Source: Geomicrobium sp. JCM 19039
Lineage (GTDB): Bacteria > Bacillota > Bacilli > Bacillales > Marinococcaceae
Length of the DNA: 64,000 nucleotides
NCBI RefSeq assembly: GCF_000698145.1
Contig: NZ_BAXB01000005.1
Location: forward strand, 124,001 to 188,000
Reading direction: 5' to 3'
The notes beneath the pieces were generated by a model that saw only the letters and a list, made by a program, of their open reading frames with translations, ran no database searches and was not told the DNA's origin. A program made the position numbers and the translations under genes. This document shows, one piece after another, positions 43,110-52,523 of this stretch. Position 1 is the first letter of the stretch. The number at the start of each line of letters is the position of its first letter.

Positions 43110-44216
43110 GTGTCGTCAGGAATTCAGTTTCCAGAACCTTATCGGGATATTTCACGGAAGATTATTCATATCGACATGGATGCGTTTTTCTCCTCTGTTG
43201 AAGAACGAGATGATCCACGGCTGAAAGGCAAACCTGTCATCATTGCGAAGCATCCTCACCAAACCGGGGGAAAGGGCATTGTGTCCACGGCGAACTATGA
43301 AGCGCGTAAGTTCGGTGTACATTCGGCAATGAGTGCCTTTGAAGCATATGAAAGATGCCCACACGGGGTGTTTGTGTCTGGCAATTATGAAGCGTATCGC
43401 GAGGCATCGGCACAAATTCGAAGCATTATGCTTCGGTATACAGACCTCGTAGAACCGATGTCCATTGATGAAGCGTACCTTGATGTGACGAACAATAAAA
43501 AGAACATTCCAAGTGCGACGGTCGTCGCACGGATGATTCAACGAGACATTTGGAAGGAAACAAAGCTGACGAGTTCAGCGGGTGTTTCATATAATAAGTT
43601 CATTGCTAAAATTGCTTCTGATCAGCAAAAACCAGCGGGATTAACGGTCATCATTCCCGATGAAGCCGAGGGGTTTCTTCGCCAGTTACAAGTGGAGGAG
43701 TTTCCAGGTGTCGGGCCGAAAACGGCGCAACGTATGCATGAACTTGGCATTTATACAGGAGATGACTTGTATCAGTTAGAACAGATGGAATTGATTCGTC
43801 TTTTTGGTAAAGCGGGCATGTCTTACTATAAAAAGATTCGTGGCATTGATAATAAGCCGATTCGGGTTGAACGTGAACGAAAGTCAGTGGGTAAAGAACA
43901 TACGTATTTTAAAAACCTGTACTCAGAAACTGAAGTGCTAGCCCAGCTTAAACGCTTAGCCGATGAGGTGATGAACGCATTAGTTAGGCATGGTAAGAAA
44001 GGAAAAACGGTCGTTCTTAAAGTTCGTTACCATTCTTTTGAAACGATTACAAGAAGAGCGAGTGGCAACCGTCACGTGCAAGCTTCTGACGACATTTATG
44101 AATATGCTGAAGAATTATGGACAGAGTTAGGGGATGCAGAAAAAGGTATCCGGCTACTCGGGATTACCGTCTCCAACCTTGAAGAAGCAGAGCATGTGCA
44201 GATTCCGCTTTTTTAA
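43110..44216 (+). CDS. dinB: DNA polymerase IV, Y family
   Basis: A 368-residue error-prone polymerase. The start is GTG 43110, about eight bases after AGGGAGG; upstream in-frame codons precede the promoter. The catalytic Asp motif is in IIHIDMDAFFSSVEERDDP and the second acidic pair in VEPMSIDEAYLDVT. TSSAGVSYNKFIAKIASDQQKP and the helix-hairpin-helix FPGVGPKTAQRMHELGI follow, then the little-finger domain ending in IPLF, the usual beta-clamp binding form. A LexA box in its promoter indicates damage induction. It probably does translesion synthesis. Confidence 0.95.
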   Translation: MSSGIQFPEPYRDISRKIIHIDMDAFFSSVEERDDPRLKGKPVIIAKHPHQTGGKGIVSTANYEARKFGVHSAMSAFEAYERCPHGVFVSGNYEAYREASAQIRSIMLRYTDLVEPMSIDEAYLDVTNNKKNIPSATVVARMIQRDIWKETKLTSSAGVSYNKFIAKIASDQQKPAGLTVIIPDEAEGFLRQLQVEEFPGVGPKTAQRMHELGIYTGDDLYQLEQMELIRLFGKAGMSYYKKIRGIDNKPIRVERERKSVGKEHTYFKNLYSETEVLAQLKRLADEVMNALVRHGKKGKTVVLKVRYHSFETITRRASGNRHVQASDDIYEYAEELWTELGDAEKGIRLLGITVSNLEEAEHVQIPLF

Positions 44217-44281
44217 AGGGCGTTTGAAAAGGACGAGAAACAGGTATGAGACAGAAGTATAGACTAAAGGAGGTGTGCGAA

Positions 44282-44683
44282 GTGATCTATGGATATGTGA
44301 ATCCTTATAGTCGCGATGAAAAAGGCTTTATTCAGCGACAAATGCTTAAAAATTACGGTGTAGACTTTGTGTTTGAAGAACAAGAATTTGGAAAAGCGAA
44401 TGAACCAGTTGAGCTCGAAAAGCTAATGGACACTGTAAAGCCGAAAGACACAATCGTCGTCATTAAGCTTTCCTGTTTTGCATCATCTAGTGAACAACTG
44501 ATCGACAACTTAGCGAAGCTACGCGAACAAGGGGTTCGTTTTATTTCTTTATTCGATGGAATGGATACGAGAAAAAATGGCGAGTTGTACTTAAATATGA
44601 TTAAACGTATGGATGAGTTTGGGTTTGACGTACGAAGTGAGCGAACGCGTTTAGGCATTCATAAAAATAAAAAGAAATCTTAA
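44282..44683 (+). CDS. Serine-recombinase-fold protein without catalytic residues (YneB-like)
   Basis: A 133-residue protein whose best start is GTG 44282, behind AAAGGAGG; an earlier in-frame ATG (44246) lacks such a site. It follows the resolvase catalytic-domain pattern (EEQEFGKANEPVELEKLM, DTIVVIKL, ISLFDGMDTRKNGEL, SERTRLGIH). The catalytic elements of active recombinases are missing: the N-terminal R-x-S is GYVNPYSRDE, and the RLxRS motif is CFASSS (residues 65-70). It is short and has no DNA-binding domain. The B. subtilis counterpart seems to be YneB of the SOS region, so a link to the LexA-controlled gene 66 bp upstream is plausible. Confidence 0.75.
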   Translation: MIYGYVNPYSRDEKGFIQRQMLKNYGVDFVFEEQEFGKANEPVELEKLMDTVKPKDTIVVIKLSCFASSSEQLIDNLAKLREQGVRFISLFDGMDTRKNGELYLNMIKRMDEFGFDVRSERTRLGIHKNKKKS

Positions 44684-44717
44684 AACAGGCGAGTGGTTCT
44701 ATTCGCCTGTTTTTTGC
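44684..44717. terminator. Bidirectional terminator
   Basis: AACAGGCGA and TCGCCTGTT form a 9-bp stem followed by TTTTT on the plus strand and by a T-rich stretch on the minus strand, between the two convergent genes. Confidence 0.8.
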
Positions 44718-45727
44718 TCTGTCTTAATATATTGTACATAAATTAGCATGAGGACCGCTATTAATCCAACGATCGTAACGAGAACGATGACGAAAGTGAT
44801 AGGGAAGGTATAGTAGAATCCAGCCAAAAGAATGGCGAGAGAAAACAACCCGATGCTTTGCCACTTGTTCCAATACTTTGAAAAGGTTGCGCCGATAAGC
44901 ATGCCCCAAGGGAGGAATGTGCCGTACAACGAGAAAAGCGCTAAATCACTCCCAGCAGATGTTAAGAGCATCTGCCCTTCAATGATTGCATAGGGCACTG
45001 CGATTAGCGTACCTATAAGCAAGGAATGAGAAAGATCTTGATGCTTATACAATCGATTATAAAGCGCAACGCTTCCGATCAAGAAGATTAACAGTAAAAA
45101 TGGGTTGCCGATGATGGCAACGGTGGCGTAACCCATCATGGCAACAACACCCGAAAGAATAACGATCACGGTATAGAATATTGGAAGCAATTGCACGTGT
45201 CGTTGAAGCTCTATAAGTAATACAATCCATAACAATCCAGGGAGAAGCAAACCTGCTATGGCAAATGGGATGAAAACTGGAAGATCGGTGACGAAAAAAG
45301 ACAGCATGAACGTTAGTAAATAGAAAAAAAGACTTAACAACATGATGCGCGTGTACACCCAAGGTTGTACAGGTTTTTGGACGGGTTGATGAGCGAATAA
45401 CACATCATTCGTTTCTTGCCAGGAATGGATGGTAAAGATCTTAGCGAAGAATTGCCTTCGCAGCACCCGTTTTTCAATGACTTCCTCCCATTTATGCATG
45501 CGAGTTACGGGCTCTTGTAAGGTTGTCCTTTCATGACGCATGGAATAGGACTTCCATTGTTCATAAAGTTGTGTTCTTGAGAAGTAGCGCCACCCATCAA
45601 TGATTCCATCCCATACGTACGTTTCTTTGTGAATTTTCTCATCTTCGTACAATTGCACCATCATTTTTGCAGAGAAAGGACCAATTTGATTGCCATCATC
45701 TACGAGGTAATACCATTCTTGTTTCAT
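44699..45727 (-). CDS. Membrane protein with N-terminal GYF_2-like domain
   Basis: A 342-residue protein starting at ATG 45727, which overlaps the end of the preceding small gene. The N-terminus (EWYYLVDDGNQIGPFSAKMMVQLYEDEKIHKETYVWDGIIDGWRYF) is a GYF_2/DUF4339 domain, a peptide- or protein-binding module. About 130 residues later come at least eight hydrophobic helices in the C-terminal half. Such fusions are seen in bacterial membrane proteins of unknown function. The small coiled-coil gene upstream is coupled to it, suggesting joint action. Confidence 0.75.
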   Translation of the reverse strand: MKQEWYYLVDDGNQIGPFSAKMMVQLYEDEKIHKETYVWDGIIDGWRYFSRTQLYEQWKSYSMRHERTTLQEPVTRMHKWEEVIEKRVLRRQFFAKIFTIHSWQETNDVLFAHQPVQKPVQPWVYTRIMLLSLFFYLLTFMLSFFVTDLPVFIPFAIAGLLLPGLLWIVLLIELQRHVQLLPIFYTVIVILSGVVAMMGYATVAIIGNPFLLLIFLIGSVALYNRLYKHQDLSHSLLIGTLIAVPYAIIEGQMLLTSAGSDLALFSLYGTFLPWGMLIGATFSKYWNKWQSIGLFSLAILLAGFYYTFPITFVIVLVTIVGLIAVLMLIYVQYIKTEQKTGE

Positions 45728-45957
45728 CGGTCACCTCTAGGCTTTAGCAAAAATATATCGCGATCATGCTCGCACACTTTGTTGTGAACGTATCGGTGTA
45801 GCTGTTCGTATTCTTCCATCTGCTCATGAAGCTTTTTTTCATTCTCTTCCAACGTTGTGATCCTCTGTTTGAGTTGTTTTAACTCTTTTTCTAATTGGAC
45901 AATTTGTGTGCCCACTTCTTTTATAAGATGCACAACCTGTTCATCTTGATTCGACAT
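45724..45957 (-). CDS. Small coiled-coil protein, 77 aa
   Basis: The start ATG at 45957 is followed by a nearly continuous heptad pattern (VHLIKEVGTQIVQLEKELKQLKQRITTLEENEKKLHEQMEEYE), strongly predicted as a coiled coil. Its last codons overlap the next gene by 4 bp, so translation is coupled. No named family is recognised; it may be a partner of the GYF-domain membrane protein. Confidence 0.7.
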   Translation of the reverse strand: MSNQDEQVVHLIKEVGTQIVQLEKELKQLKQRITTLEENEKKLHEQMEEYEQLHRYVHNKVCEHDRDIFLLKPRGDR

Positions 45958-46039
45958 ATCTCTCTACCCCCATTTTTGCAAGACAATTGTGCACAAATTG
46001 TTCTATGATAGAAATATATATGGAACAGGAGAGAAGATT

Positions 46040-46873
46040 ATGAGCCAAAACGACGGTCTGTATGAATTTATGATGAGGAATAGCAGAACGGTTACTGAGC
46101 GTTGGTATGAAAAGCTAGACAAAAATGAAGGCGTGTACGCTTCAAGGAATCAAGAAGTAATTGATCAATTAAAGGAACAGAATCATGCTTTTCATCCACG
46201 CTTCTTTACGATTTTTAACAGTACCATCGATGAATTCCAGTCAACGCTTGAACCTTGGGTAAGAGAAATTGCTCGAGATGAGTATCATCAAAACACACCC
46301 ATTCATCTGATTATTCGTGAATTCGCGCATAATCAACGACTCTATGAACAGTTACTGGAGGAATATTTTGAACAATTCTCTGAAGAACGGAGGGGGCGAG
46401 ACGAGCTCGATTGGACGGTAACCATTTCAGAAGCGATGAACACCGTTATTCAAATGTTTGCGAAAGCGTATGACGAAATTGCTGAAAGTAGAAACCTTGC
46501 CCAACAGAGAACGATTGCAGAATTGAGTGCACCTGTTCTTTTGCTCACGAAACATACCGCTCTTTTACCGATCGTAGGGGATATCGACACGTATCGTGCG
46601 AAAATTATGTTGGAGCACACATTGCAACAATGTGCTGAAAAGCAAGTGTCTACGTTATTTATGGACCTTTCAGGTGTACCCATTGTCGATACGATGGTGG
46701 CACAACAGCTTTTTCAGCTTATTCAAGGGCTAAGATTATTAGGCGTACATACAATTTTGTCTGGCTTACGTCCTGAAATTGCGCAAACGGCAGTACAACT
46801 AGGTATTCAATTTGATGAAGTCTCGGTTCGATCGTCGTTATCGCAAGCCATTCATGAAAAAGGGTTACTTTAA
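46040..46873 (+). CDS. Stressosome-type RsbR-family STAS protein
   Basis: A 277-residue protein. ATG 46040 is preferred behind AGGAGAG. The N-terminal half is an RsbR-type non-haem globin-like region (residues 1-150), and the C-terminal half is a STAS domain with the phosphorylatable threonine T218 in MDLSGVPIVDTMVAQQ. This matches RsbRA-family co-antagonists that form the stressosome with RsbS and RsbT and control sigma-B in bacilli. No rsbS/rsbT genes are seen nearby, so it is probably an orphan paralogue that senses one kind of stress. Confidence 0.88.
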   Translation: MSQNDGLYEFMMRNSRTVTERWYEKLDKNEGVYASRNQEVIDQLKEQNHAFHPRFFTIFNSTIDEFQSTLEPWVREIARDEYHQNTPIHLIIREFAHNQRLYEQLLEEYFEQFSEERRGRDELDWTVTISEAMNTVIQMFAKAYDEIAESRNLAQQRTIAELSAPVLLLTKHTALLPIVGDIDTYRAKIMLEHTLQQCAEKQVSTLFMDLSGVPIVDTMVAQQLFQLIQGLRLLGVHTILSGLRPEIAQTAVQLGIQFDEVSVRSSLSQAIHEKGLL

Positions 46874-46877
46874 AGGA

Positions 46878-46914
46878 AAAAAGAACTCGTTAACAACATC
46901 GACGAGTTCTTTTT
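46878..46914. terminator. Bidirectional terminator
   Basis: AAAAAGAACTCGT pairs with ACGAGTTCTTTTT across an 11-base loop; T-tracts occur on both strands. It separates the convergent RsbR-like and oxidoreductase genes. Confidence 0.88.
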
Positions 46915-46918
46915 ATTT

Positions 46919-48456
46919 TTACCAACCAGACGAATCATCTTTCGTGTCAAGGTTGGTAAATAGACTATGATCATGTGTTTGTAAAGGGGTTTCGGCTGGA
47001 CCTTCAATGACATCGCCTGTATAGGAGAATCTTGATCCATGGCAAGGGCAATCCCAAGTATGGTCACCGTCATTCCATGCCACTTCACACCCAAGATGCG
47101 TACACGTTGTATCAACGATGTGGATGTGATTTTCGGCATCTTTAAATGCACCTTTTCTTTGGCCATTATGCTTGAACACAATCGCTTCATTCGTATTCAG
47201 ATCATCTAACGATTGATTCGTCAAGTCCAGCTTACCGAGTAACAGGTGTTTACTAACGTTAAGGTTTTCTCTAAGAAAGGTCGCGATACTAGGGTTTGCA
47301 TAAAACCGGTTGGGTGAATACAACGATGCATACCGATTTTGCTTGAGTTGGACAGCGTCAGAAAGGATCATTGCGGCTAACGTACCGGTCGTCATTCCCC
47401 ACTTGCGATATCCTGTACTCACGTATACGTTCGGATGTGCATCACTCATTCTTCCGATATAGGCAGTTTATCAATCGTTGTTAAATCTTGAGCAGACCAG
47501 CGGTCAACGATGCGCTCAATTCCGAAATGCTTTTTGGCAAATGTTTCAAGTGCTTCGTAATGAGAACTCGTCGCACGTCCTTGTCCTGTTTTATGCTGCT
47601 CGCCCCCAATGAGTAGAAGTTCTTCTCCTTTGAAGGACATTTTGCGAATGGAGCGGACCGGATCTTCTGGGTTTAAATACATGTCATCTTCTGCAGGCAT
47701 TTGTTTCGGTTTGATGGCAAGAATGTAGGAGCGCTCGGCGTACATTCTTGTAAAATAAAATTGGTTACCTTCAAAAAAAGGGAAATGTGAACAGACAAGC
47801 ACGTGGGACCCTTGCAGGCGATGGCCAACGCGTGTGATCACTTCTGGACGATCATCCTTAGACAAGTCTGTTGCCACCGTCTGCTCATAAATGCGCCCAC
47901 CGTGTTTAGTGATATAATGGACGAGAGAAGATAAATACTTAATCGGATGAAACTCCGCTTGATCGGGCATGCGCAAGCCGCCCACCGCCTGTAGATCTGG
48001 AGGTCCATCAATCGTTTCATAGGGAATGTTTAATGTTTTGTAAGCCATTGCTTCTCGTTCTAATTTACGAGCGTACACGTCATTCTCTGCGTAAAGAACA
48101 GCGTCCTTATGAACAAAGTCGCAATCGATTGCCAAGGATTCAACCGTTTCTTTAATCATGTTTAATGCATCAGTAGCGCCTTCATAATGAAGTCTTGCTT
48201 TCGTTTTGTCTGTATGTTGAATGAGTTCATCGTAGATGAGGCCGTGCTGAGCAGTGATTTTTGCGGTCGTATGACCGGTCGTTCCGTTTACTAACCGATC
48301 GGCGTCAATAAGTATGACCGATACATTCGCTTTTGTAAGCAAGTATGCCGCTGTAATGCCGGTAATGCCACCCCCAACGATAATAACGTCTGCCGAGTCG
48401 TCTGCGGTAACTGCGGGAAACGACGGTATGTTGTAATCTTCTTCCCAAAGGCTCAT
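46919..48456 (-). CDS. FAD-dependent oxidoreductase with C-terminal Rieske domain, YhfW type (frameshifted read)
   Basis: About 512 residues starting at ATG 48456. The N-terminal DAO-type FAD domain has VIIVGGGITGITAAYLLTKANVSVILIDAD, GTTGHTTAKITAQHGL and FSFKGEELLLIGGEQHKTGQ. The frame breaks near 47463 (DKLP should continue YIGRMSDAHPNVYV). The C-terminal Rieske domain carries CTHLGC and CPCHGSRF for a [2Fe-2S] cluster. The combination and length match B. subtilis YhfW, a flavin/Rieske protein of unknown substrate, probably soluble. One missing base explains the break. Confidence 0.9.
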
Positions 48457-48604
48457 AAATTTTACCCTCCTAAATTACGTGTAGTATGCACGAATTATCG
48501 AGAGGTATGCGATGCTAAGCATAAGAGCTTTAACTACGTTATAATAAGAACAAGAAATGGAAATTGTATACACAAACGTTTATATCTTGAGTGGAGGAAG
48601 TCTT

Positions 48605-49845
48605 GTGATTATCGCGATATTTTTGCTGTTTCTCGCATCCAGTTTTTTTTCCGGAAGCGAAACAGCTCTCACTGCTACGAACAAAATAAAATTGCAGTCA
48701 AAAGCTGCAAATGGGGACAAACGGTCGGCAAACTTATTGAAACTTGTCGAGAACTCTGAGGAGTTTATATCGGGTATTTTGATTGCGAACAACGTCCCTA
48801 ATATCATTTTGCCTCACTCGTGACGATTGTGGCGCTAGAATATGGCATTAATGTAGGGATCGCAACTGCCGTTTTAACGGTATTGATCATCATCTTTGCG
48901 GAAGTGTTGCCAAAATCAATTGCAGCAGCGTATCCGGAGCGGGTCTCTCACATTGTGTATCCGTTTACGTATATCTTGCTCAAAGTATTAAAGCCGTTTA
49001 CATACTTGTTGAACGTGTTTACACGTTTTGTTATTCGAGTGTTAGGTAGAGGGAATGAGGACGAAGCCACATTTTCCAAAGATGAAATGAGAGCGATGGT
49101 AGATATCGGTCATACGGAAGGAACGTTTGCTCCAGATGAAATGCAACGACTAAAAGGGATGTTGGACTTCACTAAACTGAATGTATCAGACATTTTAAAA
49201 ACGCCTAGAATTGATATTCAAGCCATTCCGGTAGAGTACACGTTTGAACAAGCGAAAGATATTTTAAGCAATAACCAATACACGCGTTATCCAATCTATG
49301 AAGGTGACATTGATCACATTGTTGGCGTGTTTCATTCGAAATTTGCTCTTCAATGGATCACGGAGCCAGACCGCACCGTGCGCGAAGTATCTGATCTGAG
49401 TCCGCTTTACGTACATGAATTTCAAGCGGTAAATTCCGTATTCAAAAAGATGCTACAGGAAAAGAAACATTTTGCTGTCGTCCATGATGAATACGGGGGC
49501 ACAGAAGGCATTGTTACTCATGAGGATCTCATCGAAGCGATGATCGGACAAGACATTGAAGATGAAACAGACACGTACGGTTCATTTATTGTGAAACAAA
49601 CGGATCATGAGATCATTTGTGAGGGCAAGCTTACATTACACCGTTTAAATAACGTGTTCTCGACGAACATTCCAGAAGACGAGGATAACCTTGCTGGTTT
49701 CCTGTTGGCACAGTATGGCGGGTTGCCAGAAGTAGGAGAAGTCATCACATTTAACAATTTGACGTTTGAAATTCTGGAGGCGGATGAGAAGAAAATTAGC
49801 CAAGTTCGTATTACAAAACATGATGAAGAAGAGGAAATCGAATAG
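48605..49845 (+). CDS. HlyC/CorC (CNNM) family membrane protein (frameshifted read)
   Basis: About 413 residues. GTG 48605 is chosen behind TGGAGGA; ATG 48557 upstream has no ribosome site. The N-terminal DUF21 membrane domain begins IIAIFLLFLASSFFSGSETALTATNKIKL. The frame breaks near 48810 and the domain resumes SLVTIVALEYGINVGIATAVLTVLIIIFAEVLPKSIAA. Cytoplasmic CBS domains follow (VRAMVDIGHTEGTF, then HDEYGGTEGIVTHEDLIE) and a C-terminal CorC_HlyC domain (EGKLTLHRLNNVFSTNIP). Members transport Mg2+ or other divalent cations out of the cell or regulate their homeostasis. Confidence 0.9.
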
Positions 49846-49846
49846 A

Positions 49847-49880
49847 TGTGGCCCAACCCCCAATCTGGGGTTGGGCCACA
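49847..49880. terminator. Bidirectional terminator
   Basis: TGTGGCCCAACCCC pairs perfectly with GGGGTTGGGCCACA around CAATCT. Both flanks are AT-rich, between convergent genes. Confidence 0.82.
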
Positions 49881-49886
49881 GATTAT

Positions 49887-51143
49887 TTATTTGATATGCA
49901 TGGCCGCGCGAATTCCTGCACGTACCGCACCTTCCATAAAGTTCGGGAAGTCGGTCGCGGTTTCACTGCTCGCAAACAAAAAGCGTTTGTATGGTAGACG
50001 TAAATGTTCTACCGCATCCGTCTGCCCACCGAAATGGACGCTTGCTCCGTAGCCACCTCCACAATAGGAGTGGTCCACCCACACACTGTCAGTTGCATCC
50101 GTATAGTCATAGGCAACCGAACCAACACCAACAGCGAGTAAGCGGGTAGCTTCACGAATACGTTCTTTCCCGTCCATATTAGAAAAACGCTTCGCTTCAT
50201 TTCCACCGATAAACATCGTTAATCGAGGTTGTCCATTTGCTTTACTTGATACAGAAACGGTAATGCCTTCAGGGTTTGTATACACTAGACCTGCCATCGG
50301 CTTTTCTGTATTTGTGGCCTGCAAATCGTTCCAAAATGGGTACTTAAATTGCCAAGTCACTTTTACGATCGCGCCGTTCGTGTAGCTAGATAATGCGTTG
50401 CGAAACTGAGACTCAACCTCTTCTGGATAATTTAGGGAGGTTGCCACAGCTGGGGGAAGTGCGACAATGACTGCAGGGGCAGTGTATTGCTCGTTTTTCG
50501 TATGAACGGTATACATCTTTTCTGAAATTCGGACGTGAGTGACCGGTGCTTCATAGATCAATCGATCTTCAAGTCGTTCGGCTAAGTAGGTAACGACGGC
50601 ACCGAGTGGACCCGAAGCTTGGTGGGTAAGGTCGCTTTTTTCTGACGGGTAGCGGTTATTCGTATTAATAAGGGCGATAGAGCTCAATTGATTAGGTTCG
50701 ATATTAATGAGTTCCGTTTGCACACTCCGAATAATGGAAAGGCTCGTATCATTCATGCCTGCATTCAAATACAATTGAGCAAGTGGAATATCGTCGGTTA
50801 AACGGGTGGCAAATAACTTGGACACATGATCCTCCGTTCGTTGATCCGCATCTTCTTTCGTTTCCGCATGAATCATCACTGCATCGTCAGCGACCGTCGT
50901 CTCCGCTAATGTCATGCCAGCTCGTTCAATGAGCTTGACCATTTCAGACATATCATCATTAACGAATTGCGGTCCCCGTTCAAACCATCCACTCTCTTTT
51001 TCTATAGAATCTACTTTGCCACCTGCTCGCTCCATCGCTTCAAGAACCGTTACGTGAACCCCATCTTCGATGAGCCGATTCGCAGCTGAAAGTCCAGTGA
51101 GCCCAGCTCCGATGATAATAACGTCGCTTTCGTTGTGTTTCAT
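49887..51143 (-). CDS. Flavin monoamine oxidase family protein
   Basis: A 418-residue FAD enzyme starting at ATG 51143. It has the GxGxxG dinucleotide site in VIIIGAGLTGLSAANRLIEDGVHVTVLEAMERAGGKV, and the family-wide arginine-rich glycine motif (RAGGKVDSIE). The C-terminal RFLFASSETATDFPNFMEGAVRAGIRAA is the amine-oxidase FAD-binding end. The substrate (amines, protoporphyrinogen or carotenoids) cannot be told from the sequence. It is convergent with the CNNM gene and not in an obvious operon. Confidence 0.88.
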   Translation of the reverse strand: MKHNESDVIIIGAGLTGLSAANRLIEDGVHVTVLEAMERAGGKVDSIEKESGWFERGPQFVNDDMSEMVKLIERAGMTLAETTVADDAVMIHAETKEDADQRTEDHVSKLFATRLTDDIPLAQLYLNAGMNDTSLSIIRSVQTELINIEPNQLSSIALINTNNRYPSEKSDLTHQASGPLGAVVTYLAERLEDRLIYEAPVTHVRISEKMYTVHTKNEQYTAPAVIVALPPAVATSLNYPEEVESQFRNALSSYTNGAIVKVTWQFKYPFWNDLQATNTEKPMAGLVYTNPEGITVSVSSKANGQPRLTMFIGGNEAKRFSNMDGKERIREATRLLAVGVGSVAYDYTDATDSVWVDHSYCGGGYGASVHFGGQTDAVEHLRLPYKRFLFASSETATDFPNFMEGAVRAGIRAAMHIK

Positions 51144-51318
51144 TTAATCACCTCAACATCCAATTTCTTTTACTTTACCCATTTTTTTACGTGAGCACAC
51201 GAAGAATGTGTTACGCTGAACTTGGAACTTTCTAAACGGTTGCCACGTTCGGTTTATAGAGGAAATGCGAGACAACATGGGCAATCATTGCCCGCTTGTA
51301 CTGTAAAGGAGAAACCTC

Positions 51319-51978
51319 ATGCTACATCCAAGCATTCATACACTATCCATCGGCTTGCCGAAGGAAATGAATAGTCAGCTGGTGGATAAGTCAATTGTTA
51401 CAGGAATTGAAAAGCAACCTGTAAAAGCTGTTGATTTGACATACGACGGCTTTGAAGGAGACGGTGTTGGCAATACGAAGAACCACGGGGGCAGAGATCG
51501 TGCCATTAGTTTTTATCCGTTTGAACATTATCAGATGTGGGAGAAAGAATTTGATCTTTCCTTAACGGCACCTGCGTTTGGTGAGAATATCACCGTTACG
51601 AACATGTTGGAGCGAGATGTTCATATTGGGGACATTTACAACATTGGCAGTGCGACTGTTCAGATTAGCCAAGGGCGAGTGCCGTGCAACACGATCGACC
51701 GAAAACTTAATGTGAATGGAGTGTTTGCCCGCTTTATTGAAACTCGCTACTCTGGCTTTTTTGCGAGGGTTTTGCATCCAGGGCTTATAAAAGAAGGAGA
51801 TACCCTTGAGCTTATGGAGCGAACCGTCGATTCGCCGAGTGTTTGGGCGTGCAGTGATCTTTATTTTAAACGTGAAGATTTTGTGAAAATCCAATTAATG
51901 CTTGAACTCAAGGCACTTTCACATGAATGGAAAGAACGATATCGGAAAATTTTGATGAATTCACCTAAAGGGGGGTAG
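51319..51978 (+). CDS. MOSC domain protein
   Basis: A 219-residue protein with ATG 51319 behind AAAGGAG. MOSC features are the N-terminal ITGIEKQPVKAVDLTYDGFEGDGVGNTKNHGGRDRAISFYPFEHY, FGENITVTNMLERDVHIGD, and the conserved cysteine in GRVPCNTIDRKL. It resembles B. subtilis YflK/E. coli YiiM. MOSC proteins bind molybdenum cofactor and can reduce N-hydroxylated bases such as 6-hydroxylaminopurine; a YiiM-like detoxification role is likely but unproven. It is followed closely by an acetyltransferase gene. Confidence 0.88.
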   Translation: MLHPSIHTLSIGLPKEMNSQLVDKSIVTGIEKQPVKAVDLTYDGFEGDGVGNTKNHGGRDRAISFYPFEHYQMWEKEFDLSLTAPAFGENITVTNMLERDVHIGDIYNIGSATVQISQGRVPCNTIDRKLNVNGVFARFIETRYSGFFARVLHPGLIKEGDTLELMERTVDSPSVWACSDLYFKREDFVKIQLMLELKALSHEWKERYRKILMNSPKGG

Positions 51979-51983
51979 TGAGG

Positions 51984-52520
51984 ATGTGTCAAAGTATTGA
52001 TGAGTATCGTATCGTTACTGAGCGCTTAGTGTTACGGACGTTACGGATGACGGATGCCGAGCAGGTGGCGGCGCTTTGCAACAATAAAAATCTTTACGAA
52101 TCCACACTTCACTTGCCTTTTCCTTATGCGGTTGCTGATGCAAAAGCTTGGATCGCTCACGAGACAAAGAATACGTATCGATGGGCGATCACAACAGAGG
52201 ATTCAAAGAGAGTGATTAGCTCAATGTCACTTTCTGAAAACGAGCAACACGGTCACGGCGAAGTCGGTTATTGGTTGGGAGAACCGTATTGGGGGATGGG
52301 TTATGCGACCGAAGCGGCTTGTGCCGTGTTGGAGTGGGGGTTCCAATCCAAAGGTTTTCACCGGATATACGGGCGTCACATGACGTTCAACCCCGCTTCA
52401 GGTCGCGTATTAGAAAAGTGCGGAATGAATAAAGAAGGTGTGTTAAGAGAACACGTACATAAAGACGGAGCGTTTTTGGATCTTGTCTATTACGGCAAAT
52501 TGGTATCGGAATCGGTGTGA
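51984..52520 (+). CDS. GNAT N-acetyltransferase, RimJ/RimL-like
   Basis: A 178-residue acetyltransferase. ATG 51984 is chosen behind AAAGGGGGG; the in-frame GTG at 51978 overlaps the previous stop. RimJ/RimL order is seen: ERLVLRTLRMTDAEQVAALC, GEVGYWLGEPYWGMGYATEAACAVLEWGF (acetyl-CoA loop), IYGRHMTFNPASGRVLEKCGMNKEGVLREHV. It could acetylate a ribosomal protein N-terminus or an antibiotic; the acceptor is unknown. It is part of a tight cluster of same-strand genes from 51.3 to 57.8 kb. Confidence 0.88.
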   Translation: MCQSIDEYRIVTERLVLRTLRMTDAEQVAALCNNKNLYESTLHLPFPYAVADAKAWIAHETKNTYRWAITTEDSKRVISSMSLSENEQHGHGEVGYWLGEPYWGMGYATEAACAVLEWGFQSKGFHRIYGRHMTFNPASGRVLEKCGMNKEGVLREHVHKDGAFLDLVYYGKLVSESV

Positions 52521-52523
52521 CCG

